Virus record (IMG/VR): IMGVR_UViG_3300021375_000175
Coordinates: 1 to 22,547 of that record
Strand: one strand, 5' to 3'
Length of the DNA stretch: 22,547 nt
Source: a virus
Below are positions 1 through 5,047 of the stretch, piece after piece (position 1 is the stretch's first letter; each line of letters begins with the position of its first letter). Under the pieces are notes generated by a model, which was given only the letters and a program-made list of their open reading frames with translations, was not told where the DNA came from and ran no database searches. A program made the position numbers and the translations under genes.

Positions 1-52
1 CTCAACTTCCGCCGTGACAGGGCGGTGCTCTAACCAATTGAACTACTGGACC
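1..52 (-). tRNA. tRNA-Asp (GUC), 3' part cut off by window edge
   Basis: Read on the minus strand, the first 52 bases are the 5' two thirds of a tRNA: 7-nt acceptor strand GGTCCAG, TA at positions 8-9, a D-arm with stem GTTC/GAGC, and a complete anticodon stem CCGCC/GGCGG enclosing the loop CTGTCAC. The anticodon is GUC, so the tRNA reads Asp codons. The T-arm and acceptor 3' strand lie beyond the left edge. It is the last visible member of a Thr-Ala-Asp tRNA run and follows tRNA-Ala after about 40 bases. Confidence 0.93.
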
Positions 53-62
53 AATTTGTATT

Positions 63-91
63 AGTTTAACAAAGTTTTATTACTTTGTCAA
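63..91 (-). promoter_or_regulatory. Possible sigma70-type promoter and hairpin before tRNA-Asp
   Basis: On the minus strand TTGACA (86-91) is followed after 17 bases by TAAACT (63-68), a perfect -35 and a 4/6 match to -10, about 10 bases upstream of tRNA-Asp. The same stretch is an inverted repeat, ACAAAGT/ACTTTGT around a 6-base loop (70-89), without a U-run. It may be a promoter, an RNA-processing hairpin between the two tRNAs, or both. Confidence 0.4.
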
Positions 92-92
92 G

Positions 93-168
93 TGGTGGAG
101 CCAGGGAGGATCGAACTCCCGACCTCCGCATTGCAAATGCGGCGCTCTCCCGGCTGAGCTATGGCCCC
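93..168 (-). tRNA. tRNA-Ala (UGC)
   Basis: This is a complete cloverleaf on the minus strand. The acceptor strands GGGGCCA and TGGCTCC pair with one G-U; the D-arm is GCTC/GAGC; the anticodon stem CCGCA/TGCGG holds loop TTTGCAA with anticodon UGC; the T-arm GGGAG/CTCCC holds loop TTCGATC. The 3' CCA is encoded in the DNA (93-95). It lies 10 bases downstream of the stop codon of the 82-aa gene, so it is probably cut out of a shared transcript that starts upstream of tRNA-Thr. Confidence 0.97.
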
Positions 169-178
169 TGTATAAATA

Positions 179-427
179 TTAACCTAAGTTTCTATTTAAG
201 TATGCTTTCATTCTGTCGCCTACTCTTTGAGAGTTTCTTGCGACATTGTTACCGATTGTTTCAGCATTCTTCATTATGTTCTTGCTGATTTGCTCTGCGT
301 TCTTTTGAACGTTTTCACCAACTTTAGAAAAATCAAAATCAATTGCTACGATTTTATCTTTCTTAGTTGTTGTTTTCTTAGTAACTTTTTTTGCTACTGC
401 TTTTTTGGTTGTTTTTGCTTTTACCAT
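179..427 (-). CDS. 82-aa Lys-rich basic protein, function unknown
   Basis: The ATG is at 427 with AGGA 8 bases upstream. I do not recognise a family. Residues 1-24 form a Lys/Thr/Ala tail like histone H1 or bacterial nucleoid protein tails (AVAKKVTKKTTTKK). Residues about 35-80 look like one long amphipathic helix with repeated Asn/Lys/Ile spacing (VQKNAEQISKNIMKNAETIG). There is no signal peptide or membrane segment. The gene sits between tRNA-Thr and tRNA-Ala with 41 and 10 bases to spare, so all three are probably on one late transcript. A basic tail plus helix suggests nucleic-acid binding or a condensing protein; this is inference only. Confidence 0.75.
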   Translation of the reverse strand: MVKAKTTKKAVAKKVTKKTTTKKDKIVAIDFDFSKVGENVQKNAEQISKNIMKNAETIGNNVARNSQRVGDRMKAYLNRNLG

Positions 428-468
428 TTTGTTATCCTGTTGCTATTGCAACGTTATCATTAAAGTAA

Positions 469-544
469 TGGTGCTGGTAGTCGGATTCGAACTGACGACC
501 TACTGATTACAAATCAGTTGCTCTACCAACTGAGCTATACCAGC
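469..544 (-). tRNA. tRNA-Thr (UGU)
   Basis: Complete tRNA on the minus strand: acceptor GCTGGTA/TACCAGC, D-stem GCTC/GAGC, anticodon stem ACTGA/TCAGT with loop TTTGTAA (anticodon UGU), variable loop AGGTC, and encoded CCA at 469-471. The T-stem GTCAG/CCGAC has one A-C mismatch at the fourth pair, where G-C is usual. It is the first gene after the late-promoter box at 561-568. Confidence 0.95.
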
Positions 545-554
545 CTGCTATTAC

Positions 555-573
555 GACTATTATTTATATAGTC
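555..573 (-). promoter_or_regulatory. T4-like late promoter inside a palindrome, upstream of tRNA-Thr
   Basis: The minus strand carries TATAAATA at 561-568, 16 bases before the 5' end of tRNA-Thr. The box is embedded in an inverted repeat, gactat (555-560) and atagtc (568-573) around 7 bases. This is the likely start of the tRNA-Thr/82-aa gene/tRNA-Ala/tRNA-Asp transcript. Confidence 0.6.
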
Positions 574-587
574 TTATGGTTATGTAT

Positions 588-618
588 TCAAAAGAAAGGG
601 CAGAATTAATCTGCCCTT
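588..618 (-). terminator. Rho-independent-type terminator after the 184-aa gene
   Basis: A 9-bp perfect stem, aagggcaga (596-604) and tctgccctt (610-618), encloses a 5-base loop and is followed on the minus strand by a T-rich run (TTTCTTTTGAA). It lies 24 bases past the stop codon at 643, so it ends the transcript of the 184-aa gene and separates it from the tRNA unit. Confidence 0.75.
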
Positions 619-642
619 GAGGTTGAATTGATAAAGTTATAA

Positions 643-1197
643 CTAACCTTGAGTCCCTTCAGGATTTTCGCCTTCTGGCATAGGTGCCGTTTCAGGCATA
701 TCTGCTGGCATGTCCTCTGGCATTGGTGCTGTTTCAGGCATGTCTGCAGGCATGTTTTCTGGAGCAGGTTCCATTGCTGGAGCAGGCTCAACATGTGCTT
801 CTTCTACAAATACTGTAGCAGGTGCTTCATACCAGTCACTAGCATAGTCGTTTGACCAGTCACTAGTTTCTACCCATGTGTTGCTTTCGCTTTCATAGGA
901 TACTGCCGTGTTTGCATTGTCGCAATAGTTGTATTCGTCCCATTCCCATACAGTTGGTTCCATCCAACATTGGCAACAATTATCCCAATATGCCGCATCT
1001 GAAAAACCTTCTGGTTTATCATGAGTTGGTGTATCTGGATGCATGTAGTCGCCTATTGCTGGAGCAGTAAATACTGCTTCGTATTCTTGAACTGGTTCCG
1101 CATGATGTGGTATTTCCCAGAGCTTCATTTCAACTTCGTTAAGTTTCTCTCTGAGTTCGTGTAGCATGTTTGCTAAGTCTATTCTTGGATCTAACAT
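643..1197 (-). CDS. 184-aa acidic, Trp/Met/Pro-rich protein, function unknown
   Basis: I start at ATG 1197 because AGGAG lies 6 bases upstream; an earlier in-frame ATG at 1227 has no such site and would add 10 residues. Residues 1-30 form a helix (LANMLHELREKLNEVEMKLWEI); the middle is acidic with many aromatic residues and a Cys cluster (NCCQCW); the C-terminus is low-complexity Pro/Met/Glu with a tandem 14-residue duplication containing MPADMPETAPMPE. There is no signal peptide or membrane segment. It has its own late box (1271-1278) and its own terminator (588-618), so it is a single-gene unit. No family recognised; late timing would fit a virion or assembly role, which is inference. Confidence 0.8.
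   Translation of the reverse strand: MLDPRIDLANMLHELREKLNEVEMKLWEIPHHAEPVQEYEAVFTAPAIGDYMHPDTPTHDKPEGFSDAAYWDNCCQCWMEPTVWEWDEYNYCDNANTAVSYESESNTWVETSDWSNDYASDWYEAPATVFVEEAHVEPAPAMEPAPENMPADMPETAPMPEDMPADMPETAPMPEGENPEGTQG
675..758 (-). repeat. Two tandem 42-bp units inside the 184-aa gene
   Basis: Units 675-716 and 717-758 differ at about six of 42 positions, most of them silent in the protein, and each encodes a 14-residue Met/Pro/Ala/Glu segment. A third, degenerate copy may follow at 759-790. The in-frame length points to slippage or unequal recombination within a disordered tail. Confidence 0.8.
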
Positions 1198-1270
1198 AAT
1201 ATTCTCCTGTTTGTATGTTATTTGCAAATAATATTATGTGTGTGATTTATAATGTCTTTATATGTAACTG

Positions 1271-1278
1271 TATTTATC
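1271..1278 (-). promoter_or_regulatory. T4-like late promoter box (GATAAATA)
   Basis: GATAAATACAG is read on the minus strand 73 bases upstream of the ATG at 1197. It matches the TATAAATA late-promoter core except at the first base, a variant repeated at several other gene starts in this window. Confidence 0.55.
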
Positions 1279-1290
1279 AAATTTTCAGAA

Positions 1291-1321
1291 GTCAATAAAA
1301 AGAGCACCTTAAAGTGCTCTT
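1291..1321 (-). terminator. Rho-independent-type terminator after the 56-aa gene
   Basis: The hairpin stem AAGAGCAC/GTGCTCTT (about 1300-1321) with a 6-base loop is followed on the minus strand by TTTATTGAC. It lies 13 bases past the stop codon at 1335. An A-run on the other side means it could also work for plus-strand transcripts. Confidence 0.8.
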
Positions 1322-1334
1322 CTATTTTATTACG

Positions 1335-1505
1335 TTACTTGTCTGAGAAAGGTTTTTTAGAAACAAATTCGTTAAGTCTTTCTGCTTCTTCTAAAACATC
1401 TTGTGTCGTAGGCATATCTTCCGGAGTTTTCGCTCTTGCTTGAAGTATATCTTTTGCCTCTCTTACCAAATCCAAACGTATTTCGTATGGTGTTTTATTT
1501 GACAT
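1335..1505 (-). CDS. 56-aa small conserved-looking protein
   Basis: ATG at 1505 with AGGATAA 6-10 bases upstream; stop TAA at 1335-1337. The product begins MSNKTPYEIRLDLVREAKDI and ends VSKKPFSDK. It is charged and helical, with no membrane segment, and resembles a small protein I recall seeing beside structural genes of marine T4-like phages (recollection, not searched). It has its own late box at 1538-1545 and a strong terminator 13 bases downstream, which supports it as a real, independently transcribed gene. Function unknown. Confidence 0.85.
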   Translation of the reverse strand: MSNKTPYEIRLDLVREAKDILQARAKTPEDMPTTQDVLEEAERLNEFVSKKPFSDK

Positions 1506-1537
1506 TTAGTTTATCCTATGTTACCTGTTACTACCTA

Positions 1538-1545
1538 TATTTATC
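1538..1545 (-). promoter_or_regulatory. T4-like late promoter box (GATAAATA)
   Basis: GATAAATATAGG on the minus strand, 32 bases upstream of the ATG at 1505. It drives the 56-aa gene, which has its own terminator. Confidence 0.55.
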
Positions 1546-1579
1546 GACCGGTATGTAACTAATTAAAACTATGTATTGC

Positions 1580-1837
1580 TTACTTTTTCTTTTTAAGTTT
1601 TGCTACTTCTTTTTCTAAGTCTACGATACGTTGCCCAAGTAATGGATATTGTGCTAACCATTTTTCTTCGCGACTAGCAATTTCTAAATCATATCGCTTT
1701 GCTACCCACTCCATTGTATTATCCATTTTTACTTGGAACCATACGCCCATTTTAGTATTTTTAAACCACTGATAAAAACTACTACCAATTATACTTGATA
1801 GTATGCTTTTTAGTGCTAATATTATTAACCAATTCAT
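1580..1837 (-). CDS. 85-aa protein with one membrane helix and a C-terminal coiled coil
   Basis: ATG at 1837 with AAGGA 8 bases upstream; this ribosome site overlaps the TAA stop of the lipase gene, so the two are coupled. Residues 1-20 are hydrophobic (LIILALKSILSSIIG), followed by aromatic/basic residues and, from about 62, a heptad-like coiled coil ending in a Lys run (VDLEKEVAKLKKKK). This looks like a membrane-anchored, cytoplasm-facing protein. No family recognised. Its place right after the lipase suggests a joint role at the membrane, for example localising the enzyme; that is inference. Confidence 0.8.
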   Translation of the reverse strand: MNWLIILALKSILSSIIGSSFYQWFKNTKMGVWFQVKMDNTMEWVAKRYDLEIASREEKWLAQYPLLGQRIVDLEKEVAKLKKKK

Positions 1838-1846
1838 ATAATATCC

Positions 1847-2668
1847 TTATTTAGGTAATTGCTCGCCGTTGTCGTCCATGTTGTATAAGAATTCATGATA
1901 TAATCCCATACTATGATCAGCAAAACCATCTATTAAATTAAAAGATTTAAGTGCCATCCAATGTCCTCTACATTTGTCTTTAAAACGTTGAAGCCATGTT
2001 GCAGGTCTTATATTACCATATGTATTAATATACCTTAATACCCCGCCATGTCTAAACAGTAAGAACGAAGGTGGTACAGCCGTTACAGCATCATTATTAT
2101 TTCTATATCTATAATACTTTATGCCATCTAATGATTTTAAAAACTCTTTATTACCTACCCTAGGCTGTCCAAATGTATGTAAGCCACCTGATACTCCTAA
2201 AGGACAAGTATTAAGTTCAGCGGCAACTAATACTGCCATTGCTCCACCTAAACTATGACCTGTAATCCATAAAGTTTTTGTTTGTTTCTTATCATGTTTT
2301 TTAAGAGCGTCATATATACCAGGCATTACTTTTTTGTATTCTGCATAAAACCCTCTATGTACTCTACCTGATACATGATGCTTTACTGGAAACATTTTTA
2401 AGTCTGCAAGTATGTCATTTATTTGTGTGGGTTCAGTACCTCTACATGCAATAAGTACATCGTCTTTGTCACTCATTACATACGCCTGAGCACCATCAAC
2501 ATCTATAAATGTAGGTGGTAAAGGTTTATTTAAAAATTTTTTAAGTGGTGAAAGATCTTTTATACCTGGTCTTGCTTCTAATAATTCTTCAGGGGACTGA
2601 TAACATTGATGAGCATACATGCTTAACAACAATCCTCTTTCTCTATATGACATATCTTTAACTGACAT
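1847..2668 (-). CDS. Class 3 lipase (alpha/beta hydrolase)
   Basis: A 273-aa protein with the features of the Lipase_3 family (triacylglycerol/phospholipid lipases). The nucleophile elbow TGHSLGGA is at 136-143 (Ser139), the likely catalytic Asp193 is in NNNDAVTAVPP, the His252 is in DHSMGLYHEF, and CRGTEP (75-80) and HRGF (104-107) match the oxyanion-side strand. No signal peptide is seen, so it acts inside the host or leaves at lysis. ATG at 2668 follows AGGAG at good spacing. It is preceded by a late box (2719-2727) and a leader hairpin, and is followed by the coupled 85-aa membrane protein. A late-expressed intracellular lipase could attack host membranes at lysis or remodel lipids; substrate and role are inference. 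Confidence 0.88.
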   Translation of the reverse strand: MSVKDMSYRERGLLLSMYAHQCYQSPEELLEARPGIKDLSPLKKFLNKPLPPTFIDVDGAQAYVMSDKDDVLIACRGTEPTQINDILADLKMFPVKHHVSGRVHRGFYAEYKKVMPGIYDALKKHDKKQTKTLWITGHSLGGAMAVLVAAELNTCPLGVSGGLHTFGQPRVGNKEFLKSLDGIKYYRYRNNNDAVTAVPPSFLLFRHGGVLRYINTYGNIRPATWLQRFKDKCRGHWMALKSFNLIDGFADHSMGLYHEFLYNMDDNGEQLPK

Positions 2669-2688
2669 TTTGTTACTCCTGTGTATTT

Positions 2689-2712
2689 AATTGCTTATCC
2701 TACCTAGCAATT
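2689..2712 (-). promoter_or_regulatory. Leader hairpin between late promoter and lipase start
   Basis: A 7-bp inverted repeat, aattgct (2689-2695) and agcaatt (2706-2712), with a 10-base loop sits between the late box and the AGGAG of the lipase gene. It has no U-run. It could stabilise the 5' end of the transcript or affect translation. Confidence 0.4.
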
Positions 2713-2718
2713 ACAGTA

Positions 2719-2727
2719 GTATTTATC
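2719..2727 (-). promoter_or_regulatory. T4-like late promoter box (GATAAATAC)
   Basis: GATAAATAC on the minus strand, 50 bases upstream of the lipase ATG and just after the stop of the oxygenase gene; it starts the lipase/85-aa transcript. Confidence 0.6.
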
Positions 2728-2734
2728 AGTTATG

Positions 2735-3355
2735 TTAATTATATCTTATGGTTAGACCTAACTTAGTTGAGCATTTCATTGCACTTGTACAATGTATTTT
2801 CTTTGAATCAAATTGTATTATAGAGCCTGGTAAAAATTCATATGCTTTTCCTGATAACCCAAACCAATGTTTCTCCGGATAATGATATAAAAAATTATTA
2901 TAAAGTTCTTTTTCTATAGGATTATTAGTTAGTCCTTTTACTTCGTTAAAATCACAGGGTCTACCTTTAACTCCTGTATTAACTTTAAATTTTACGTTTT
3001 CTCTAAATGTCCAGGTTACACTAGGCTCTTCAAAGTATTGATCAAATACTATTAGACTTGGATTTGGTCCACCTTCTACTTCTAAAGGTACAACCAAATT
3101 TTGTATTTCATCATTTCTAAAATCGGTATGAGGATAGTAAGGAACCTTATGCTTATAAAAATGGCATGTTTTAATTTTATCTATTTCTATAACAGAATGA
3201 CTTTCAAGCAAATCTAATACAGCATCTGTACCAGGTGCTTTCTTCATAGATTTAGTATCATATTCTTTACTATTATTATATATTTCTATAAGAGAATTTA
3301 ATAAATCAGAACTTACCACATTATTATAGTATACATCTTTTATAATATTGTCCAT
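2735..3355 (-). CDS. 2-oxoglutarate/Fe(II)-dependent oxygenase
   Basis: A 206-aa protein with the double-stranded beta-helix iron site of this superfamily: HTD at 76-78 (His76, Asp78), distal His188 in PGSIIQFDSKKIHCTSA, and Arg204 (LTIRYN) for 2-oxoglutarate. These enzymes hydroxylate amino-acid side chains, nucleobases or small molecules using O2 and 2OG; the substrate cannot be told. Phages of this type often carry such genes. The ATG overlaps the stop of the SGNH gene as TAATG, and GGAG lies 6 bases upstream, so it is the last gene of the ferredoxin-TM-SGNH-oxygenase operon. The operon context fits modification of a glycan, lipid or virion protein. Confidence 0.82.
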   Translation of the reverse strand: MDNIIKDVYYNNVVSSDLLNSLIEIYNNSKEYDTKSMKKAPGTDAVLDLLESHSVIEIDKIKTCHFYKHKVPYYPHTDFRNDEIQNLVVPLEVEGGPNPSLIVFDQYFEEPSVTWTFRENVKFKVNTGVKGRPCDFNEVKGLTNNPIEKELYNNFLYHYPEKHWFGLSGKAYEFLPGSIIQFDSKKIHCTSAMKCSTKLGLTIRYN

Positions 3356-4041
3356 TATATTATATCTCCGTACTCTGAATTAAATTTATTTTTTATTTCT
3401 ATATGTAGATCTTCACTTAAATGATTTTTACTGTAGTCAGGGTGAGAAGGAAGACTCTGAGTAATATTAAATATATTGGTATCAATTTTAAAATTATCTA
3501 TTGTAGTAGGATCGTTAGGCGTTGTTGCTAGTACAAGTGGAATATTTGCAATTTTACATTTTAAAATTAATGTTTCAACAGCAAATAGATTTGCTCTTGC
3601 TAAAAAGGGAATAGATATATTTTTATACAAATTTGTTGTTTCTTTATTCCAAGAATTCATATTACTATATTCCTCTGAAAATCCAGTTAAAAGAGCAAAC
3701 CCATTATAACCGTTTTCTCTAATATTTTTACTTAGCAACTGTTCAAAAGTATTTTTTTCTGAATCATCTAAAAATTTTTCAATTCGTTTTAAAAAAGCAG
3801 ACGTTTTACTATCACTAGATACTCCTGCTCGTAACCAGTTCGTCATACAATAAATGATAAGATCATATTGTTGCCATTCCTTCGTAAATATTTCATTTAC
3901 TACTGACACATGGTTTGCACCGCCTATCCCAAGATTAGTTACCTGATGTCCCTTATCTTTGCACCATTTATTTGCCCAATGTCCTGCATCAGGATCTAAC
4001 CTTGCAAAACTATCACCTGCTACTAAAACTTCTTTAGGCAT
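3355..4041 (-). CDS. SGNH/GDSL-type hydrolase
   Basis: A 228-aa protein with the SGNH blocks: block I VAGDSFA (Ser11), block II GIGGANH (about 38-44), block III MTNW (Asn68), and a C-terminal NHLS (His207) in place of the usual block V His. This fold covers esterases, acyl-transferases and acetyl-glycan deacetylases. There is no signal peptide, so it acts in the cytoplasm. Its start overlaps the stop of the 60-aa membrane gene (TAATG), and its stop overlaps the oxygenase start (TAATG). A second SGNH-like protein is encoded at 11329-12216 and is only distantly similar. Likely job: deacylation or acylation of a sugar, lipid or protein; substrate unknown. Confidence 0.75.
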   Translation of the reverse strand: MPKEVLVAGDSFARLDPDAGHWANKWCKDKGHQVTNLGIGGANHVSVVNEIFTKEWQQYDLIIYCMTNWLRAGVSSDSKTSAFLKRIEKFLDDSEKNTFEQLLSKNIRENGYNGFALLTGFSEEYSNMNSWNKETTNLYKNISIPFLARANLFAVETLILKCKIANIPLVLATTPNDPTTIDNFKIDTNIFNITQSLPSHPDYSKNHLSEDLHIEIKNKFNSEYGDII

Positions 4042-4223
4042 TAAACTATATGCTGTTCTCTGCTTTTTTCTGCTGTATAAATTTTACCTGTTTTTCTACC
4101 GTAATACATACTTCTACTAATTCCTTTAGTACCGCCTTCACTATTAATCATACTAAACATCATAGAAAACAGACCTATTAATGCAGGAACTACTATTGCT
4201 ACTAAAATTACACCATCAATCAT
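4041..4223 (-). CDS. 60-aa single-pass membrane protein
   Basis: ATG at 4223 with GAGG about 10 bases upstream; it overlaps the end of the ferredoxin gene by 8 bases (ATGATTGA). Residues about 4-27 are one hydrophobic helix ([18 protein letters not shown]), followed by a short basic tail ([18 protein letters not shown]). The tail is probably cytoplasmic by the positive-inside rule. It is tightly nested between ferredoxin and SGNH genes. No family recognised; it may anchor a neighbour to the membrane. Confidence 0.75.
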   Translation of the reverse strand: MIDGVILVAIVVPALIGLFSMMFSMINSEGGTKGISRSMYYGRKTGKIYTAEKSREQHIV

Positions 4224-4539
4224 TCTTTGCTACCTCTATTGCCTCTTCTAATGAGTAAGGACTTTCATGTGCCATAGGTTCTTTTGTTTCTGCTATGTTG
4301 GGCCACACCTGACTCATTGCATCATTTATTTCTATAAATGGTATTTGTTCTGGTGGTAGTTCATCGTCACTCCAAATGGCTTCTACTGGACATTCTGGCT
4401 CACATAAGGCACAGTCAATACACTCATCTGGATTAATTACCAGCATATTTGGTCCCTCATAGAAACAATCTACAGGGCAAACCTCTACGCATTTTGTGTC
4501 TTTACATCCGACACATGGACTACCTACTACAAAACTCAT
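4216..4539 (-). CDS. fdxA: 7Fe ferredoxin ([3Fe-4S][4Fe-4S])
   Basis: A 107-aa protein with all nine Cys of the Azotobacter-type seven-iron ferredoxin at the expected spacing: Cys9, 12, 17, 21, 25, 40, 43, 46, 50. By family knowledge Cys9/17/50 bind the 3Fe cluster, Cys21/40/43/46 the 4Fe cluster, and Cys12 and Cys25 are free. The typical SDDELPP stretch follows the clusters, and the length is normal. It is a one-electron carrier of the cytoplasm. It has no Shine-Dalgarno before ATG 4539 and two promoters upstream, a sigma70 type and a late box. It heads the operon with SGNH hydrolase and 2OG oxygenase and could feed electrons to those enzymes, ribonucleotide reductase, the radical SAM enzyme or host pathways; the partner is unknown. 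Confidence 0.93.
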   Translation of the reverse strand: MSFVVGSPCVGCKDTKCVEVCPVDCFYEGPNMLVINPDECIDCALCEPECPVEAIWSDDELPPEQIPFIEINDAMSQVWPNIAETKEPMAHESPYSLEEAIEVAKND

Positions 4540-4544
4540 ATGTG

Positions 4545-4552
4545 TATTTATA
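4545..4552 (-). promoter_or_regulatory. T4-like late promoter box (TATAAATA) abutting ferredoxin start
   Basis: A perfect TATAAATA on the minus strand with only 5 bases between it and the ATG at 4539. T4 late transcripts begin about this far from the box, so the late mRNA would be leaderless. Confidence 0.6.
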
Positions 4553-4563
4553 AAAATTTATTT

Positions 4564-4591
4564 ATTATACATTATATAATAGGCTTGTCAA
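4564..4591 (-). promoter_or_regulatory. Sigma70-type promoter upstream of ferredoxin gene
   Basis: TTGACA (4586-4591) and TATAAT (4564-4569) are both perfect consensus hexamers separated by 16 bases, on the minus strand just after the stop of the 52-aa gene. The expected start is near 4557, about 18 bases before the ferredoxin ATG. It is the best host-type promoter in the window. Confidence 0.75.
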
Positions 4592-4750
4592 CTATGTTAT
4601 ATAACTAGTAAGGATAAGTAACAATGATACACTTCCTAAAAACATACCTGCTACTAAAAAAGCGAATAGAATAATTCGCAATGGAGTGGGTTTAAAAGTG
4701 CCGTTATTTTTACCTACACCAATAACGGCCTTTACTGCGTTTTTGATCAA
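4592..4750 (-). CDS. 52-aa small membrane protein (TTG start)
   Basis: The frame runs from TTG at 4750 to TAG at 4592-4594. The TTG overlaps the TGA stop of the gene before it as TTGA, the same kind of junction as the ATG overlaps nearby. Residues 1-25 are basic and polar (MIKNAVKAVIGVGKNNG), and residues about 26-48 form a hydrophobic helix (FAFLVAGMFLGSVSLLLIL). No Shine-Dalgarno is clear, so translation would depend on coupling. No family recognised. Confidence 0.6.
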   Translation of the reverse strand: MIKNAVKAVIGVGKNNGTFKPTPLRIILFAFLVAGMFLGSVSLLLILTSYIT

Positions 4751-4932
4751 AACAAGTATGTATTTAATTTAAATACTACTAACATCATACCAAATACTAC
4801 AATCTGAATTACTGCTGGTATAACAACAAACATTTTCATAACATCAAAATCACCTGTCATAAAGAAGTCACCACCGTTTTGCCATTCTTGAACTTCTTGC
4901 GGAGTTGCTTCTGTATAGTTTTTAGTTTCCAT
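4747..4932 (-). CDS. 61-aa small membrane protein
   Basis: ATG at 4932, overlapping the end of the 41-aa gene by 11 bases. The N-terminal half is polar and acidic (YTEATPQEVQEWQNGGDFF); residues about 34-56 form one membrane helix (FVVIPAVIQIVVFGMMLVV). No Shine-Dalgarno of good strength. It belongs to the cascade of small overlapping genes from 5732 to 4592. No family recognised. Confidence 0.7.
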   Translation of the reverse strand: METKNYTEATPQEVQEWQNGGDFFMTGDFDVMKMFVVIPAVIQIVVFGMMLVVFKLNTYLF

Positions 4933-5047
4933 TTTTGTTTCTCATCTTTTCGTATTGGATTACTGTAACAATGTCATGCATAGGTGCTTTTTCTAAAAAG
5001 ATCGCTGATACAAGTAATCCAAATGTTGATATAAATATTATTTCCAT
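4922..5047 (-). CDS. 41-aa small membrane protein
   Basis: ATG at 5047 shares its A with the stop of the 31-aa gene (TAATG); AAGGA lies about 11 bases upstream. Residues 1-18 are hydrophobic (MEIIFISTFGLLVSAIFL), followed by a charged tail. The stop TAA (4922-4924) lies inside the next gene. Too short for most gene callers, but the overlaps on both sides and the hydrophobic pattern support it. Function unknown. Confidence 0.65.
   Translation of the reverse strand: MEIIFISTFGLLVSAIFLEKAPMHDIVTVIQYEKMRNKNGN

Noticed and set aside
171-178. TATAAATA on the plus strand after tRNA-Ala
   Set aside because: It faces no plus-strand gene and would only give antisense RNA to the 82-aa gene; probably chance in AT-rich DNA.
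1198-1227. 10-residue N-terminal extension of the 184-aa protein
   Set aside because: The downstream ATG at 1197 has AGGAG at ideal spacing; the ATG at 1227 has none.
1252-1443. 63-codon open frame on the plus strand
   Set aside because: It crosses a terminator hairpin and lies antisense to the better supported 56-aa gene.
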